DNA of 25,682 nucleotides, taken from an uncultured Acetatifactor sp. (GTDB lineage: Bacteria; Bacillota; Clostridia; Lachnospirales; Lachnospiraceae). A program made the translations under genes and the position numbers. Shown in pieces: positions 8,588 to 16,740 of this stretch. Each line of letters begins with the position of its first letter. Position 1 is the first letter of the stretch. The notes under the pieces were generated by a model. That model was not told the origin of the DNA, ran no database searches, and saw only the letters and a list, made by a program, of their open reading frames with translations. The stretch spans positions 1-25,682 of the forward strand of contig CAJUNZ010000036.1 in the NCBI GenBank assembly GCA_910587755.1, read 5' to 3'.

Positions 8588-9202
8588 TCACCCAAAAGAA
8601 CAGGGTCTTTCCCAGATGCCTTCCAGAAAGACGGACACCCAGAAAGCCACAGTGATATAGGGCAGGAAGGGGACCGGCTTTTTCAGCCTGCCCCTCCTGC
8701 CTATGTTCCCTCCTGCCCCCTGCACCAGGGCCAAAAACATCCAGGCCAGAAGCATATGGCCCAGAAATCCTTCCATTCCCATACCCAGGGCAGCTTCCAC
8801 CACTCCACAGACACAGAATGCATAACAGTCCGCCCTGCCGTACATTCTCCCAAACAGGCCCAGCTGCAGCACCCAGAAAACTGCCAGGGACACAATTACT
8901 TCTCCCCGGACGCTCCCCAGGGAAACTGCTCCTGCCGCCAGAGCAGGCCACCAGGTAAAATTGTACACCTGGCAGGTCAGGACATCCGTCACACAGGCCA
9001 GGAGCAGAGAGCCTCCTGTGACAGCGAGCGCCAGCACCAGGGCACTGGGCTTATCTCCTGCCGCTTCTCTCAGCGCAGCCCCCTCCAGCAGAGCGCAGAC
9101 CACAGTCCAGGCCCACGCTCTGCCGTCCATGGGCAGGCGTCTGTCCCACTTTGCGATGAAGGCCAGGCCAGCCAGTACGATTCCCAGTATCACCCCTGTC
9201 AT
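8588..9202 (-). CDS. tadV: TadV/CpaA-type prepilin peptidase (A24 family)
   Basis: A 204-residue, highly hydrophobic protein with six or so membrane helices. The two aspartates of the A24 prepilin peptidases are present: CVTDVLTCQVYN (D73, the D-x-x-x-x-x-x-x-N pattern after a helix) and YGRADCYAF (D125, replacing the usual GGGD by GRAD). The C-terminal KKPVPFLPYI followed by a helix also matches the family. No N-terminal methylation domain is present, as is normal for Tad-specific peptidases. It would cleave the pilin leaders encoded upstream in the operon. Its ATG overlaps the stop of the giant protein as ATGA, so translation is coupled. Sequence similarity is low overall; the aspartates and operon context carry the call. 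Confidence 0.78.
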   Translation of the reverse strand: MTGVILGIVLAGLAFIAKWDRRLPMDGRAWAWTVVCALLEGAALREAAGDKPSALVLALAVTGGSLLLACVTDVLTCQVYNFTWWPALAAGAVSLGSVRGEVIVSLAVFWVLQLGLFGRMYGRADCYAFCVCGVVEAALGMGMEGFLGHMLLAWMFLALVQGAGGNIGRRGRLKKPVPFLPYITVAFWVSVFLEGIWERPCSFG

Positions 9203-12200
9203 CTCAGCCTCGTTCTGAACTCGTCCAGTATGGTGCCGTCAACCCCCATAGTGCTGATGGAAGGGTGTTCTTCCAGTTTCTTATCCCCTTTGAAGGCCCT
9301 GACCGTGATGGTATAACTCTCTCCCTCCGGGGCGTCAATGGGAACCATAAACTGCAGCTTCTCCTCCTTTTTGTAATCCGGATCTTGTTCATAGGAAAAG
9401 CTCTGATTGTACTGTGACAGGAAGTGAGGAAACTCCACTTCCACTCTGTCGGCATAGCCCCATGTGGTTATGTGCAGTATCCCGCTCTCCCCCCGCTTAA
9501 AGAGCGGTTCATGGGGCGCAAGAATTCTGGTGATCTCCGTGTCCAGGGCAAACTCCGTCACCCTCCAGGTCTCCTGGGTTTCATTGCCCACATTGTCCAC
9601 CGCATATCCGGTCACAGTGAACTCTCCGTTAAATACCGGCTCCTCCTGCGTCACCTCCACCCGTATGATGCCGTCCCCGTCCGGCCTGCAGATAAGCTGG
9701 CCGAAATTGTCCTGATTCTCTATCTCCAGATAAAAATCCCTGACGCCTGAGAGCTCGTCCCGTGCTCTGACCTCCAGGACAATGCTGCCCTGATTTCTGT
9801 CTATCAGTTCCAGCCCCTGGAAAGCATCCAGCCCCGTTATCACCGGCGGCCTGCCATCCCCAGTGAGCTTGACAGCATGGGTGCGGTCCTCTTCCTCCGG
9901 CGAATATCCCACTTCCGCCCCCAGGGATGCCCCCGCCCTTGGAACCACCTGGATTGTTTTTCCATCCAGGGCCGCGTCCAGGGTAAAAGCCTGATAAAAA
10001 TGCAGGCAGGCAGCCTGATCGCTTCTGGAAGCCCCTGTGTACATGGCGTCTTCCATCACCGGACTCCCATTGGCCTGCCGGATAAAATCCGAGGGGTCCA
10101 GGGCCTCTGTGGAAGAAAGGGGCAGGGTGTAGGGCAGTTTTGTCACATGACTCTGTGTCTGTCCTGAACCTGTATCCGCCTGAAAGATCTGATAATTGAT
10201 CTGGTAGTCCCCTCTGGCAGGCCCATGGAGCCTGGAGTCAAAGGAGAGCAGGAAGGGCGCAGTGCCGTCAGCCCTCACATAGTAAGTCCTGTCAGAGGCA
10301 GGATATATATTCTTGTAATCCTTTCCACCCACCACACTGCTGACCTGGACCATATCCGTGGATATCTCCCATGCCAGGGGATCGTCCTGCCGGATCTCCA
10401 CATGCACTGTCTCGGACAGATTGCCCGCCCGGTCTACCGCGGCCATGTGCAGATACTGGGGATATGGCCCCAGGGGCACTGTGACTTCCGGCTCCGCCAG
10501 AGGCGCATGGACGTTTACGGCATTGGCCGCCGTCACCTCGGTGGCGCTCTGTGTATCCACCAGGTACAGATATCCCTTCACTCCTGTCACCAGGAGGTTT
10601 TTTGTGATATTGGAGGTGCAGAGCAGTTGCCCTGTGCGCATGGAGTAGGACTCCGCCTTAAAATAGTATTCTGTCCCCCTGTCCTGCACCGGATCGAATG
10701 TTACCGTGACAGCACTGTCCCCGGAAGCAGTTTTCTTCATACTCTCCTGCCCAAGGGCATAGGGCGCCTCTCTGTCCGCGGCGGCAGCTCCCCTCAGCTC
10801 CTGCCCCTCCGTCATCCCGGTACCCACACCTTTTATACTGGCACTTCCGCTGCCGTTTCTAACCCCGGCCTGTCCCTCCTGGGTCACAGCATATGTGTCG
10901 TTCACATAGCTGGCCCCGCCGTACCCCGGCCTGGAGGAAACCACCTGTCCTTCCTCATAACCGCATATAATATTCTCACAGGCACAGCGTACATTGGAGA
11001 TACGGGCCGTGATCCACTGTCCGGTATCCATAATGGAGCTGTTCTGGTATATGGCTTTAAAGACAATACAGACTCCCTCCGTCCCCTCCGGCAGATCCAG
11101 GGACAGGGTTCCTGAGAACTCAAACTCTCTGGTTATCCCATGGCTTGTGCCGTTCTGGTGCAGATGAATATTCTTCCTTTTATAGATGCTCTCTCCCTGA
11201 AAACGGGCGTCCGAGTAGGTTCTCACATTTACCTCCCTGTCGTGGATCCGGTTTTCCTGCTCCCTGCAGACCACCTCGCTGTGAGAAATACTGCCTGTGC
11301 ACTGGGCGGAACGGGTGGTGTACTCCCCCACAGTCTGTCCCAGCGAATTCAGCACCGTAACCTCCAGCGCCTCCATCTCCGCGTCCTCCTCGCCCCAGTC
11401 AGAATAGTAAATATCCAGCTCAAGCTTCTTTCCTCCCTGTACGTTGATATATTCTCCCGGGCCTCCCAGCTGGATCCGGAACCATCCTTCCGCATCCCCC
11501 ACGGTATAGTTGTGCCCTCTCATCTGGGCAAAGTTCTCCCCCCAGGAGGGGGTTATGGCATAATTGTTAAAAGAGCTATACGCCATGCCCTGATACAGGC
11601 TCCCTGGCGGAGACAGCACTCCGGCCTCAATGCATTCCGGCTTATGGCTGTGGACTATATACTCCCCTGCAGCGCCTCCTGGCCAGCCGCCTCCGCCTCC
11701 TGCCATGCCGTCCTCCCCGCTGCTGCCGTCCGTGGTATTGTTGCCGATGCCGCCCTCCTGTCCTTCTCCCTGGGATGTGGCGCCCCCGCCGCCCCCTGCC
11801 ACAAGGAGCGTTCCCTTCAGACTGGATACCACACTGGTCATCCCCCCGCCGTTTCCAAAGTCCGTCCCCCTGCCCCCGCCGTTGGAGCCGTCCTGACCGC
11901 CAACCTGAAATGTGATCACTTCCCCCCTGGTGAGATAAAATTTTCCTCCCACGCTGCCGCCTTTCCCTCCGGCGCAGGAACCGAAATCCCCTCCCTGAGC
12001 TCCCTCCGCCTTAAGCAGGTAAAAACCGGAGGAAGGAACTGTAACACTGTGGCTTCCCGCACCGTCCCAGTTCAGATCCAGACCTGCCTCCGCCTCCACG
12101 GAGTCTGTGACACTGGATATCTGGGCATATGTGGCCCCACCGTCAGCACTCTGGTACAGCCTGTAAGTCTTGTCCTCCCAATCCGGCTGGGACCAGAACA

Positions 12201-13614
12201 GGTCTGCGGCCCCGCGTCCATTGTTGGCGGTGTAGTTCTCCACAGAACGCAGCTTCAGTTCCACCCATTTCGCATGGAGCGTACAGTTTTCCGCAGGTGT
12301 AAAGTCCTCCTGTCCGAAACCCGCCGGCTCTGTCAGTGCGGCGTCCAGGAACCAGCCGCCGAAGACTGCATTTCCCTTTACCGGGGTAGGAAGCTTCACC
12401 GGATCCAGGGAATATGCCGCCGCCATCCTGTCCTCATCCCCCATGCCTCCCAGAAACAAATATGTACTGCCCTCCAGACGTCCCCCCACCGGCGGCAGGA
12501 TATCCCACCGCAGAAAGGTCCGGGTGCCTGTCACAGGGGGCAGATACTCTCCTCCTGCCACGTCAAAAGATACGGTATATCCACTGGGAGGGGTAACGCC
12601 ACCTCCGGACTGATCCACCGTGTACGCGGCGCCGTATCCTCTCTGAACCGGATTCTCCCCGCTGTAGCTGCCGCCGCAGGCGTCAAAGACCAGGGTGGAC
12701 TGAATCTGCTCCCACTGGGCGTAGAGGACCACCGTGCCCTTGCCGGAGCTGTCGGAGGTGTAGTTTTCCGTGGTCAAATTCCATATCTGGGCGCCGTCGG
12801 CATAAAATGTGCCGGTTCCGTCAGGCTTTGTATTCCACCCTGCAAACCTGTGCCCCTCCCTGGTAAAACTGTTCAGGGACAGGGTGTTTATGGCGCTGAC
12901 CGGATTTCCCTCATATATCCCGGCGTTATTGTACATGTGAAAACTGGGAGCCATATCCCCAATGACACGGTATCTGTCATCCCCGTTTCCCTCATACATC
13001 ACCCTGTATCTGTTATAAGAAACCGACTGGCAAAAGTGAGAGGGCATACCTGCGGCCTGCTCCAGATGGCGGCAGTCGGAGGCAGGGCACAGGTAATAGT
13101 ACTCCAGATTTGTGTCAATCTCTGTAATACTCCTGGCCGCCGCGCTGCTCATATAGACCAGCCTGTCCAGGGAGCTCCCGCAGTCCGCACAGTGTGCAAC
13201 CCATCCGGAAAAATAAGGCCTTCCGCAGCGGCTTCTTCCATACTGCACGCCATGGTAATCCGCCCAGTCGTCCCTGCCCTGGATGCACCTGCTGTAGGGA
13301 TGGGCCACCCGCCACTGCCCCACGGGCACTGTGCCGCTGCGCTCATAGGCATAGGAGTGTTCCCCTGTGCCGGGGGATCGCAGCGTGGATGGAACTCCTG
13401 TGCGGAAGCTGTCCTGAACATTGTACCAACAGCTGTAGATGCCGTTCCCCGTTCCCTCGCTCAGAGGACGGTCCGTGGTCCAGGCCCTGCCGTCCGGTGA
13501 GAAGGACACATAGGGACTGGCATAAATGCTGCCTGCGCTGACAGATCTGGCCGGAACCAGGGTCCACAGACCTGCCAGCAAAAAAAGCAACAGCAAAGCT
13601 CTGAATTTACTCAA
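9199..13614 (-). CDS. Giant secreted InlB-repeat and glycine-rich surface protein, candidate Tad adhesin
   Basis: A 1471-residue protein with a Sec signal peptide (about residues 1-28: basic start, Leu-rich core, ARSVSA end). In order: a Cys-rich region (about 110-200) with CADCG and CPASDC pairs; an InlB/Listeria-Bacteroides repeat (about 200-305, ending VLYAQW); a second one (about 405-452, ending LHAKW); a glycine-rich domain like the ALK/LTK glycine-rich family (about 530-655), apparently interrupted by about 230 non-Gly residues and resumed at GYGGASYVN (about 885-930); then Ig-like beta domains (for example AVDRAGN, AVDNVGN) to the end. No LPxTG signal or C-terminal membrane helix is seen. 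The start is set to TTG 13614, seven codons inside the longer ATG frame, because AGGAGGT sits six bases upstream and the TTGA overlaps the cpaB stop. Its place between cpaB and tadV suggests a pilus-associated adhesin; that role is inference. Confidence 0.85.
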   Translation of the reverse strand: MSKFRALLLLFLLAGLWTLVPARSVSAGSIYASPYVSFSPDGRAWTTDRPLSEGTGNGIYSCWYNVQDSFRTGVPSTLRSPGTGEHSYAYERSGTVPVGQWRVAHPYSRCIQGRDDWADYHGVQYGRSRCGRPYFSGWVAHCADCGSSLDRLVYMSSAAARSITEIDTNLEYYYLCPASDCRHLEQAAGMPSHFCQSVSYNRYRVMYEGNGDDRYRVIGDMAPSFHMYNNAGIYEGNPVSAINTLSLNSFTREGHRFAGWNTKPDGTGTFYADGAQIWNLTTENYTSDSSGKGTVVLYAQWEQIQSTLVFDACGGSYSGENPVQRGYGAAYTVDQSGGGVTPPSGYTVSFDVAGGEYLPPVTGTRTFLRWDILPPVGGRLEGSTYLFLGGMGDEDRMAAAYSLDPVKLPTPVKGNAVFGGWFLDAALTEPAGFGQEDFTPAENCTLHAKWVELKLRSVENYTANNGRGAADLFWSQPDWEDKTYRLYQSADGGATYAQISSVTDSVEAEAGLDLNWDGAGSHSVTVPSSGFYLLKAEGAQGGDFGSCAGGKGGSVGGKFYLTRGEVITFQVGGQDGSNGGGRGTDFGNGGGMTSVVSSLKGTLLVAGGGGGATSQGEGQEGGIGNNTTDGSSGEDGMAGGGGGWPGGAAGEYIVHSHKPECIEAGVLSPPGSLYQGMAYSSFNNYAITPSWGENFAQMRGHNYTVGDAEGWFRIQLGGPGEYINVQGGKKLELDIYYSDWGEEDAEMEALEVTVLNSLGQTVGEYTTRSAQCTGSISHSEVVCREQENRIHDREVNVRTYSDARFQGESIYKRKNIHLHQNGTSHGITREFEFSGTLSLDLPEGTEGVCIVFKAIYQNSSIMDTGQWITARISNVRCACENIICGYEEGQVVSSRPGYGGASYVNDTYAVTQEGQAGVRNGSGSASIKGVGTGMTEGQELRGAAAADREAPYALGQESMKKTASGDSAVTVTFDPVQDRGTEYYFKAESYSMRTGQLLCTSNITKNLLVTGVKGYLYLVDTQSATEVTAANAVNVHAPLAEPEVTVPLGPYPQYLHMAAVDRAGNLSETVHVEIRQDDPLAWEISTDMVQVSSVVGGKDYKNIYPASDRTYYVRADGTAPFLLSFDSRLHGPARGDYQINYQIFQADTGSGQTQSHVTKLPYTLPLSSTEALDPSDFIRQANGSPVMEDAMYTGASRSDQAACLHFYQAFTLDAALDGKTIQVVPRAGASLGAEVGYSPEEEDRTHAVKLTGDGRPPVITGLDAFQGLELIDRNQGSIVLEVRARDELSGVRDFYLEIENQDNFGQLICRPDGDGIIRVEVTQEEPVFNGEFTVTGYAVDNVGNETQETWRVTEFALDTEITRILAPHEPLFKRGESGILHITTWGYADRVEVEFPHFLSQYNQSFSYEQDPDYKKEEKLQFMVPIDAPEGESYTITVRAFKGDKKLEEHPSISTMGVDGTILDEFRTRLR

Positions 13615-14291
13615 TCTCCCACCTCCTGTGTACATATCTTGACCACCCGCAGGCTCCCCTGGGCCAGTCCCTGGTAAAACAGCTCCACATCGGACTTGTC
13701 CAGGTATACATTCACTCTCTGGGCGGCGGTGGTTCTGTCCCCGTTGGGAATCGTTTCTCCTGACGCGTCAAAGACCTGCTGAATATACACCTCCTCCCAG
13801 GAGATAACTTCCTCCCCCTCTCTGACAGAGTAGATATGTATTCTGTCCCCGGCCCGCAGAATCCCTCCCGCCACCTGGTATACATCATCCGCCTTAAACC
13901 CGGCGATAACAGGCTCTGCCATATGGCCAAGAACATCGCTCACTTTCTCAAACATGCCCTCGGTGAGCACCACGCCGGGCTCCACATCGTACACTGCCGC
14001 CAGGTCCTGGATCTGCTCCAGGACAGTCAGCGCCGTCCGGGGAATATACTTTACATCCAGCTCCCCCTTAGAAAAATACTCCGCAAAATTCTCCTCTGTA
14101 ATCCTCTGCCCTCTGGGAATGGCAGCCGCCGCCATGTACACCGTGCCTTTCTCGTAATCTGCCAGCATGCTTTTCTCCATCTGGGTCAGTATCACAAACA
14201 CCGCCACCGCAGCCACAAGCGCCGCCAGACTCACACCTGCCACCGCCCTGGACGCCGTCCCCTGTTCTTTTTTCCGTTTCGATCCTTTCAT
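13611..14291 (-). CDS. cpaB: CpaB/RcpC-like Tad pilus assembly protein with SAF domain
   Basis: A 226-residue protein with a short basic cytoplasmic tail, one membrane helix (AGVSLAALVAAVAVFVILT) and an extracytoplasmic part. The segment VYMAAAAIPRGQRITEENF is the start of a SAF (antifreeze/flagellar FlgA-like) domain, typical of CpaB/RcpC. The C-terminal part (GDRIHIYS, RVNVYLDKSDVELFYQGL) matches the usual CpaB end. In other bacteria CpaB/RcpC modifies or guides the pilus through the envelope. The start at 14291 is chosen for AGGAAGG five bases upstream; an in-frame ATG at 14324 adds eleven charged residues and has only GGATGGA upstream. The last codons overlap the TTG start of the giant protein. 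Confidence 0.85.
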   Translation of the reverse strand: MKGSKRKKEQGTASRAVAGVSLAALVAAVAVFVILTQMEKSMLADYEKGTVYMAAAAIPRGQRITEENFAEYFSKGELDVKYIPRTALTVLEQIQDLAAVYDVEPGVVLTEGMFEKVSDVLGHMAEPVIAGFKADDVYQVAGGILRAGDRIHIYSVREGEEVISWEEVYIQQVFDASGETIPNGDRTTAAQRVNVYLDKSDVELFYQGLAQGSLRVVKICTQEVGD

Positions 14292-14364
14292 TTTGTCCTT
14301 CCTCTCTCCCCGGTTTTCTGACATTTATTCCATCCACCCTATGGAGCAGAACCGGAAGCCCCCA

Positions 14365-14958
14365 TCACCTGGTGATATCCGCCAGATTCCCTTTGTGGGC
14401 CTCCACTTCAATTCCCAGAACGCCCCTCAGCATAAAGGCGATCTCACTGTACACGGAGGTATTTTCAATTATCCTTCCATTAGGCGCCTCCACATTTCCC
14501 AGGACACCGCTCCTCTGAGACAGGACGCCGTTTCCGTCAAAATGGTATATCTCCACATTCTCCCCGGTGACATTGTACACCGTGTACTCCACCACCCGGA
14601 CCTGGGACGATATCACTCCGCCGTCTCTTCCCCTCCAGGCCTCATCAAGGTTCAGATTTTCTCTTACCGCCCACCTGTAAAGCCCGTAGGAAGCTCTGGG
14701 ATCTTCCACCAGAATCTTATGGGATATGCCATACTCCTCCAGATCCACCACCGCCGAGGCCAGGTTGGAAGCCGCCAGAGCATCCTCCAGATACAGCGAG
14801 GCCGTCCGGTACAGCTCCAGCTGCAGAAAAGCACACAGGTACACTGCCAGGAACAGCAGGAAAAACAGCCCCACAGTCCATCCTGTGGTCCCTGGCTCCC
14901 TGGCCATGGCCGCACTCTTAATGCTTTGCAGTGGACACTCTTTTTTCCGTAAATTCAT
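14365..14958 (-). CDS. TadE/TadG-like pseudopilin 2
   Basis: A 197-residue protein starting at ATG 14958 (GGGGAG upstream). A short basic leader of about 24 residues ends in AREPG and is followed directly by a hydrophobic helix (TTGWTVGLFFLLFLAVYL) and an extended helix, then an extracytoplasmic domain of beta character. That arrangement is a type IV/Tad pseudopilin. The start lies 41 bases inside the preceding pseudopilin gene. The frame is open to 15096, but that extension lacks any family feature. It is placed where tadE/tadF genes lie in known tad operons. The exact subfamily was not recognised. Confidence 0.75.
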   Translation of the reverse strand: MNLRKKECPLQSIKSAAMAREPGTTGWTVGLFFLLFLAVYLCAFLQLELYRTASLYLEDALAASNLASAVVDLEEYGISHKILVEDPRASYGLYRWAVRENLNLDEAWRGRDGGVISSQVRVVEYTVYNVTGENVEIYHFDGNGVLSQRSGVLGNVEAPNGRIIENTSVYSEIAFMLRGVLGIEVEAHKGNLADITR

Positions 14959-15274
14959 AACCGCTCCCCAAAGTTCCCTGTATCTGCAGCACCACCGGCT
15001 CCCCGTAATCCACCTGCCAGGTGGTGGTACCGTCCAGGGTGATCCCAGTGATCCCTGCCGCCTCAAGCTCTCCCCAAAGAGCCGCCCGGTCGGCATCGGT
15101 GAGCGTCCCCACCGTCTCCATCCTCAGAATATATTTTCTGGCGATCTGTCCCGCCGCTGTCTTCTGCTGTATCATCCTGGCACTCTCCAAATAGCTCAGC
15201 ATCACCACCGTCATGGCCAGCATGCACAGTCCTGCCGCCATCAGATCCCCTATGCTGCCTTCTTCCCTTTTCAA
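14918..15274 (-). CDS. TadE-like pseudopilin 1 (TTG start)
   Basis: A 118-residue protein whose best start is TTG at 15274, overlapping the previous stop as TTGA. It begins LKREEG, a minimal basic/acidic prepilin leader, and continues with SIGDLMAAGLCMLAMTVVML, a hydrophobic helix, then a helix with ARMIQQKTAAGQIARKY and a small C-terminal beta domain (TTWQVDYGEPVVLQIQGTL). This is the layout of TadE-like or DUF4320-like pseudopilins in clostridial tad operons. An ATG at 15241 with AGGGG upstream is an alternative but would remove the processing motif. A much longer frame to 15622 runs across the pilin gene and is not credible. Confidence 0.72.
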   Translation of the reverse strand: MKREEGSIGDLMAAGLCMLAMTVVMLSYLESARMIQQKTAAGQIARKYILRMETVGTLTDADRAALWGELEAAGITGITLDGTTTWQVDYGEPVVLQIQGTLGSGYEFTEKRVSTAKH

Positions 15275-15507
15275 GCTCCCACCCCGGTAAGAATTTTCTG
15301 GGCCTGTGCGGACAGAGAATCCACAATGTCTTTGATAAACACTTCCAGCCTGTCCTTCATAACCACGCAGAGAAGCAGCGCGATAATACACAGTCCCACC
15401 GTCACCAGAATGCCGTCTATGCCCGGTTCCTTCTTCATTCCCTTTTCCATCAGCTTTTTCAGGGCCGTCCCTGCCATGATCTTGTATTTCCACAGTATAT
15501 TTTTCAT
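15271..15507 (-). CDS. Flp-like type IVb pilin
   Basis: A 78-residue protein starting at ATG 15507 with AAGGA seven bases upstream. The first 30 residues are basic (MKNILWKYKIM...KGMKKEPG), and a hydrophobic helix follows directly (IDGILVTVGLCIIALLLCVV). The remainder is a short amphipathic helical tail (FIKDIVDSLSAQAQKIL). Small size, a cleavable basic leader ending in Gly and a single helix with no globular head are the features of Flp pilins. The usual Glu at position +5 after cleavage is not present; an Asp is at +2. It is the best candidate for the major pilin in the operon, 92 bases after tadC. Confidence 0.7.
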   Translation of the reverse strand: MKNILWKYKIMAGTALKKLMEKGMKKEPGIDGILVTVGLCIIALLLCVVMKDRLEVFIKDIVDSLSAQAQKILTGVGA

Positions 15508-15599
15508 ATGATAATCCTTTCCTGCCCGCCCCGGCCAGGTTACGGGCATCCAATCCATCTGTCTGCCACAGTGCACATGCCAGACTGTGATAATTTTTC

Positions 15600-16631
15600 C
15601 TAAAATCCTGCCGCAGCCCCAAACATATGACTCACACAGGCATACAGGGCAATCCCCAGCACCACCGCCAGAATTCCCAGCTGGTAAAACGTAATGCTCC
15701 TGTCAAGAGCGCCCTTTTTTCTCTCCAGCACAGTCTCTTCCATATCTTTGATCTGTTCCCCGATATCCCCCAGAAGTTCCAGGGCCTGGCCTGACTCCAG
15801 AGCCTGCAGAACCGTCACGCAGAGGGTGTCTATATATCTGTTGTCAAATTTCCCCTGAAACTTATCCAGGGCTTCGTAGATATCCGCCCGCAGGGCAATA
15901 TCCCCCGCCAGTTCCATCAACGCCGTGTGCAGACGCTTTTCCCGCACACTGCCGCAGCATTCCACCAGAGCATCGGTCACATAGATTCCCGCCCTGATCT
16001 GGATCTCCATGGCGTGATAGATCAGCTTCAGTTCCGGCAGCAGCTTCTCATTGTCCCTGTTGTTCAGATACACCAAAAGCAGTACGGGCAGAAAATACAA
16101 AAATACACAGGACGCCAGGCCATACTCCCAGGAAATCCTGCCCATGACCGCCATTCCCGCAGCCCCAAACCCCAGACGCACCGCAAGGAATCTCACCGGC
16201 GTCATCCGACTGCCATAGTGGAATGTCCCCCCGTTTTGGGAGAGCCATCTGGCCTTTTTCCCGTACCATCCACCGTCCCTTTCTCTTTTTTTCAAAAATC
16301 CTGACAGTTCCCGGTAAGTGGATAAAATTCTTTTCTGTGGATCTCCCCTTCTGCACGGCACATACACCGCCACAAAGGTCAAAACTGCCGCACAGACCGG
16401 CAGCAGCCTCAGTCCGTAAAATACAACCGCCTCTCTCACTTCGGCTCCAATCTGCCCGCTCTGCGGGCCAGGTTTTTCTCCTCCTGCAGGCCTCCTGCAC
16501 AGCGCCCACTCTTTTTCTCCTCCCGCAGGATTCCAGCACAGCGCCCGCTCTTTTTCTCCTCCCGCAGGATTCCAGCACAGCGCCCACTCTTTTTCTCCTC
16601 CCGCAGGATTCCAGCACAGCGCCGCGCCCAT
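15600..16631 (-). CDS. tadC: TadC-like pilus platform membrane protein, start within a minisatellite
   Basis: A type II secretion F-domain membrane protein. The conserved part shows two N-terminal helices (LLPVCAAVLTFVAVYV and two around ASCVFLYFLPVLLLVYL), a cytoplasmic helical T2SSF domain (IYHAMEIQIRAG, LCVTVLQALESGQAL) and a last helix (LGILAVVLGIALYACV). With TadB it forms the inner-membrane platform on which CpaF acts. The given start is ATG 16631 with GGAGG eight bases upstream; it adds about 64 residues of PAGGEKE repeats encoded by the minisatellite. An alternative is GTG 16439 with GGAG five bases upstream, giving 279 residues that match the family's usual extent. I cannot decide between them from sequence alone. 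Confidence 0.85.
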   Translation of the reverse strand: MGAALCWNPAGGEKEWALCWNPAGGEKERALCWNPAGGEKEWALCRRPAGGEKPGPQSGQIGAEVREAVVFYGLRLLPVCAAVLTFVAVYVPCRRGDPQKRILSTYRELSGFLKKRERDGGWYGKKARWLSQNGGTFHYGSRMTPVRFLAVRLGFGAAGMAVMGRISWEYGLASCVFLYFLPVLLLVYLNNRDNEKLLPELKLIYHAMEIQIRAGIYVTDALVECCGSVREKRLHTALMELAGDIALRADIYEALDKFQGKFDNRYIDTLCVTVLQALESGQALELLGDIGEQIKDMEETVLERKKGALDRSITFYQLGILAVVLGIALYACVSHMFGAAAGF

Positions 16632-16690
16632 CCCTTTCTCCTCCCGCAGGCCTCCTGCACAGCGCCGCGCCCATCCCTTTCTTCTCCCAC
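16472..16690 (-). repeat. Minisatellite of 39- and 43-nt tandem units between tadB and tadC
   Basis: About five and a half direct tandem units, without spacers. Anchored on the CTCC core, successive units are 39, 39, 39, 43 and 43 bases apart. The three central units are nearly identical (alternating only CCACT/CCGCT at the junction), while the outer units differ. On the coding strand each unit contains GGAGGAGAAA, a ribosome-binding-site-like sequence, followed by GTG or ATG. The two 43-base units shift the reading frame, and no frame has a stop, so all three frames stay open across the array. Confidence 0.9.
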
Positions 16691-16740
16691 GGCTCCCGCC
16701 CGCTGTCCCGCGCCGACGCCAGGACGGGACCGTGAATGTC

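Noticed and set aside
8560..8625. Terminator at the end of the tad operon
   Set aside because: A hairpin (GTTC/GAAC with flanking CCCT/AGGG) overlaps the tadV stop, but the only T run is more than 20 bases further on, so it does not have terminator form.
9199..9260. LPxTG sortase anchor on the giant protein
   Set aside because: The C-terminus ends in EFRTRLR without LPxTG, hydrophobic helix or other anchor.
11140..13500. A 786-codon open frame on the plus strand
   Set aside because: It lies wholly opposite the giant secreted protein, which has a signal peptide, recognisable repeats and a coupled start. The antisense frame has no ribosome binding site and no recognisable domain; it stays open because of the GC-rich codon use of the gene.
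14918..15622. A 234-codon version of pseudopilin 1
   Set aside because: The extension overlaps the whole pilin-like gene in another frame, lacks a ribosome binding site and has no family resemblance; the TTG at 15274 fits the processing motif.
16472..16690. CRISPR array
   Set aside because: The units are direct tandem copies with no unique spacers, and no cas genes are present.
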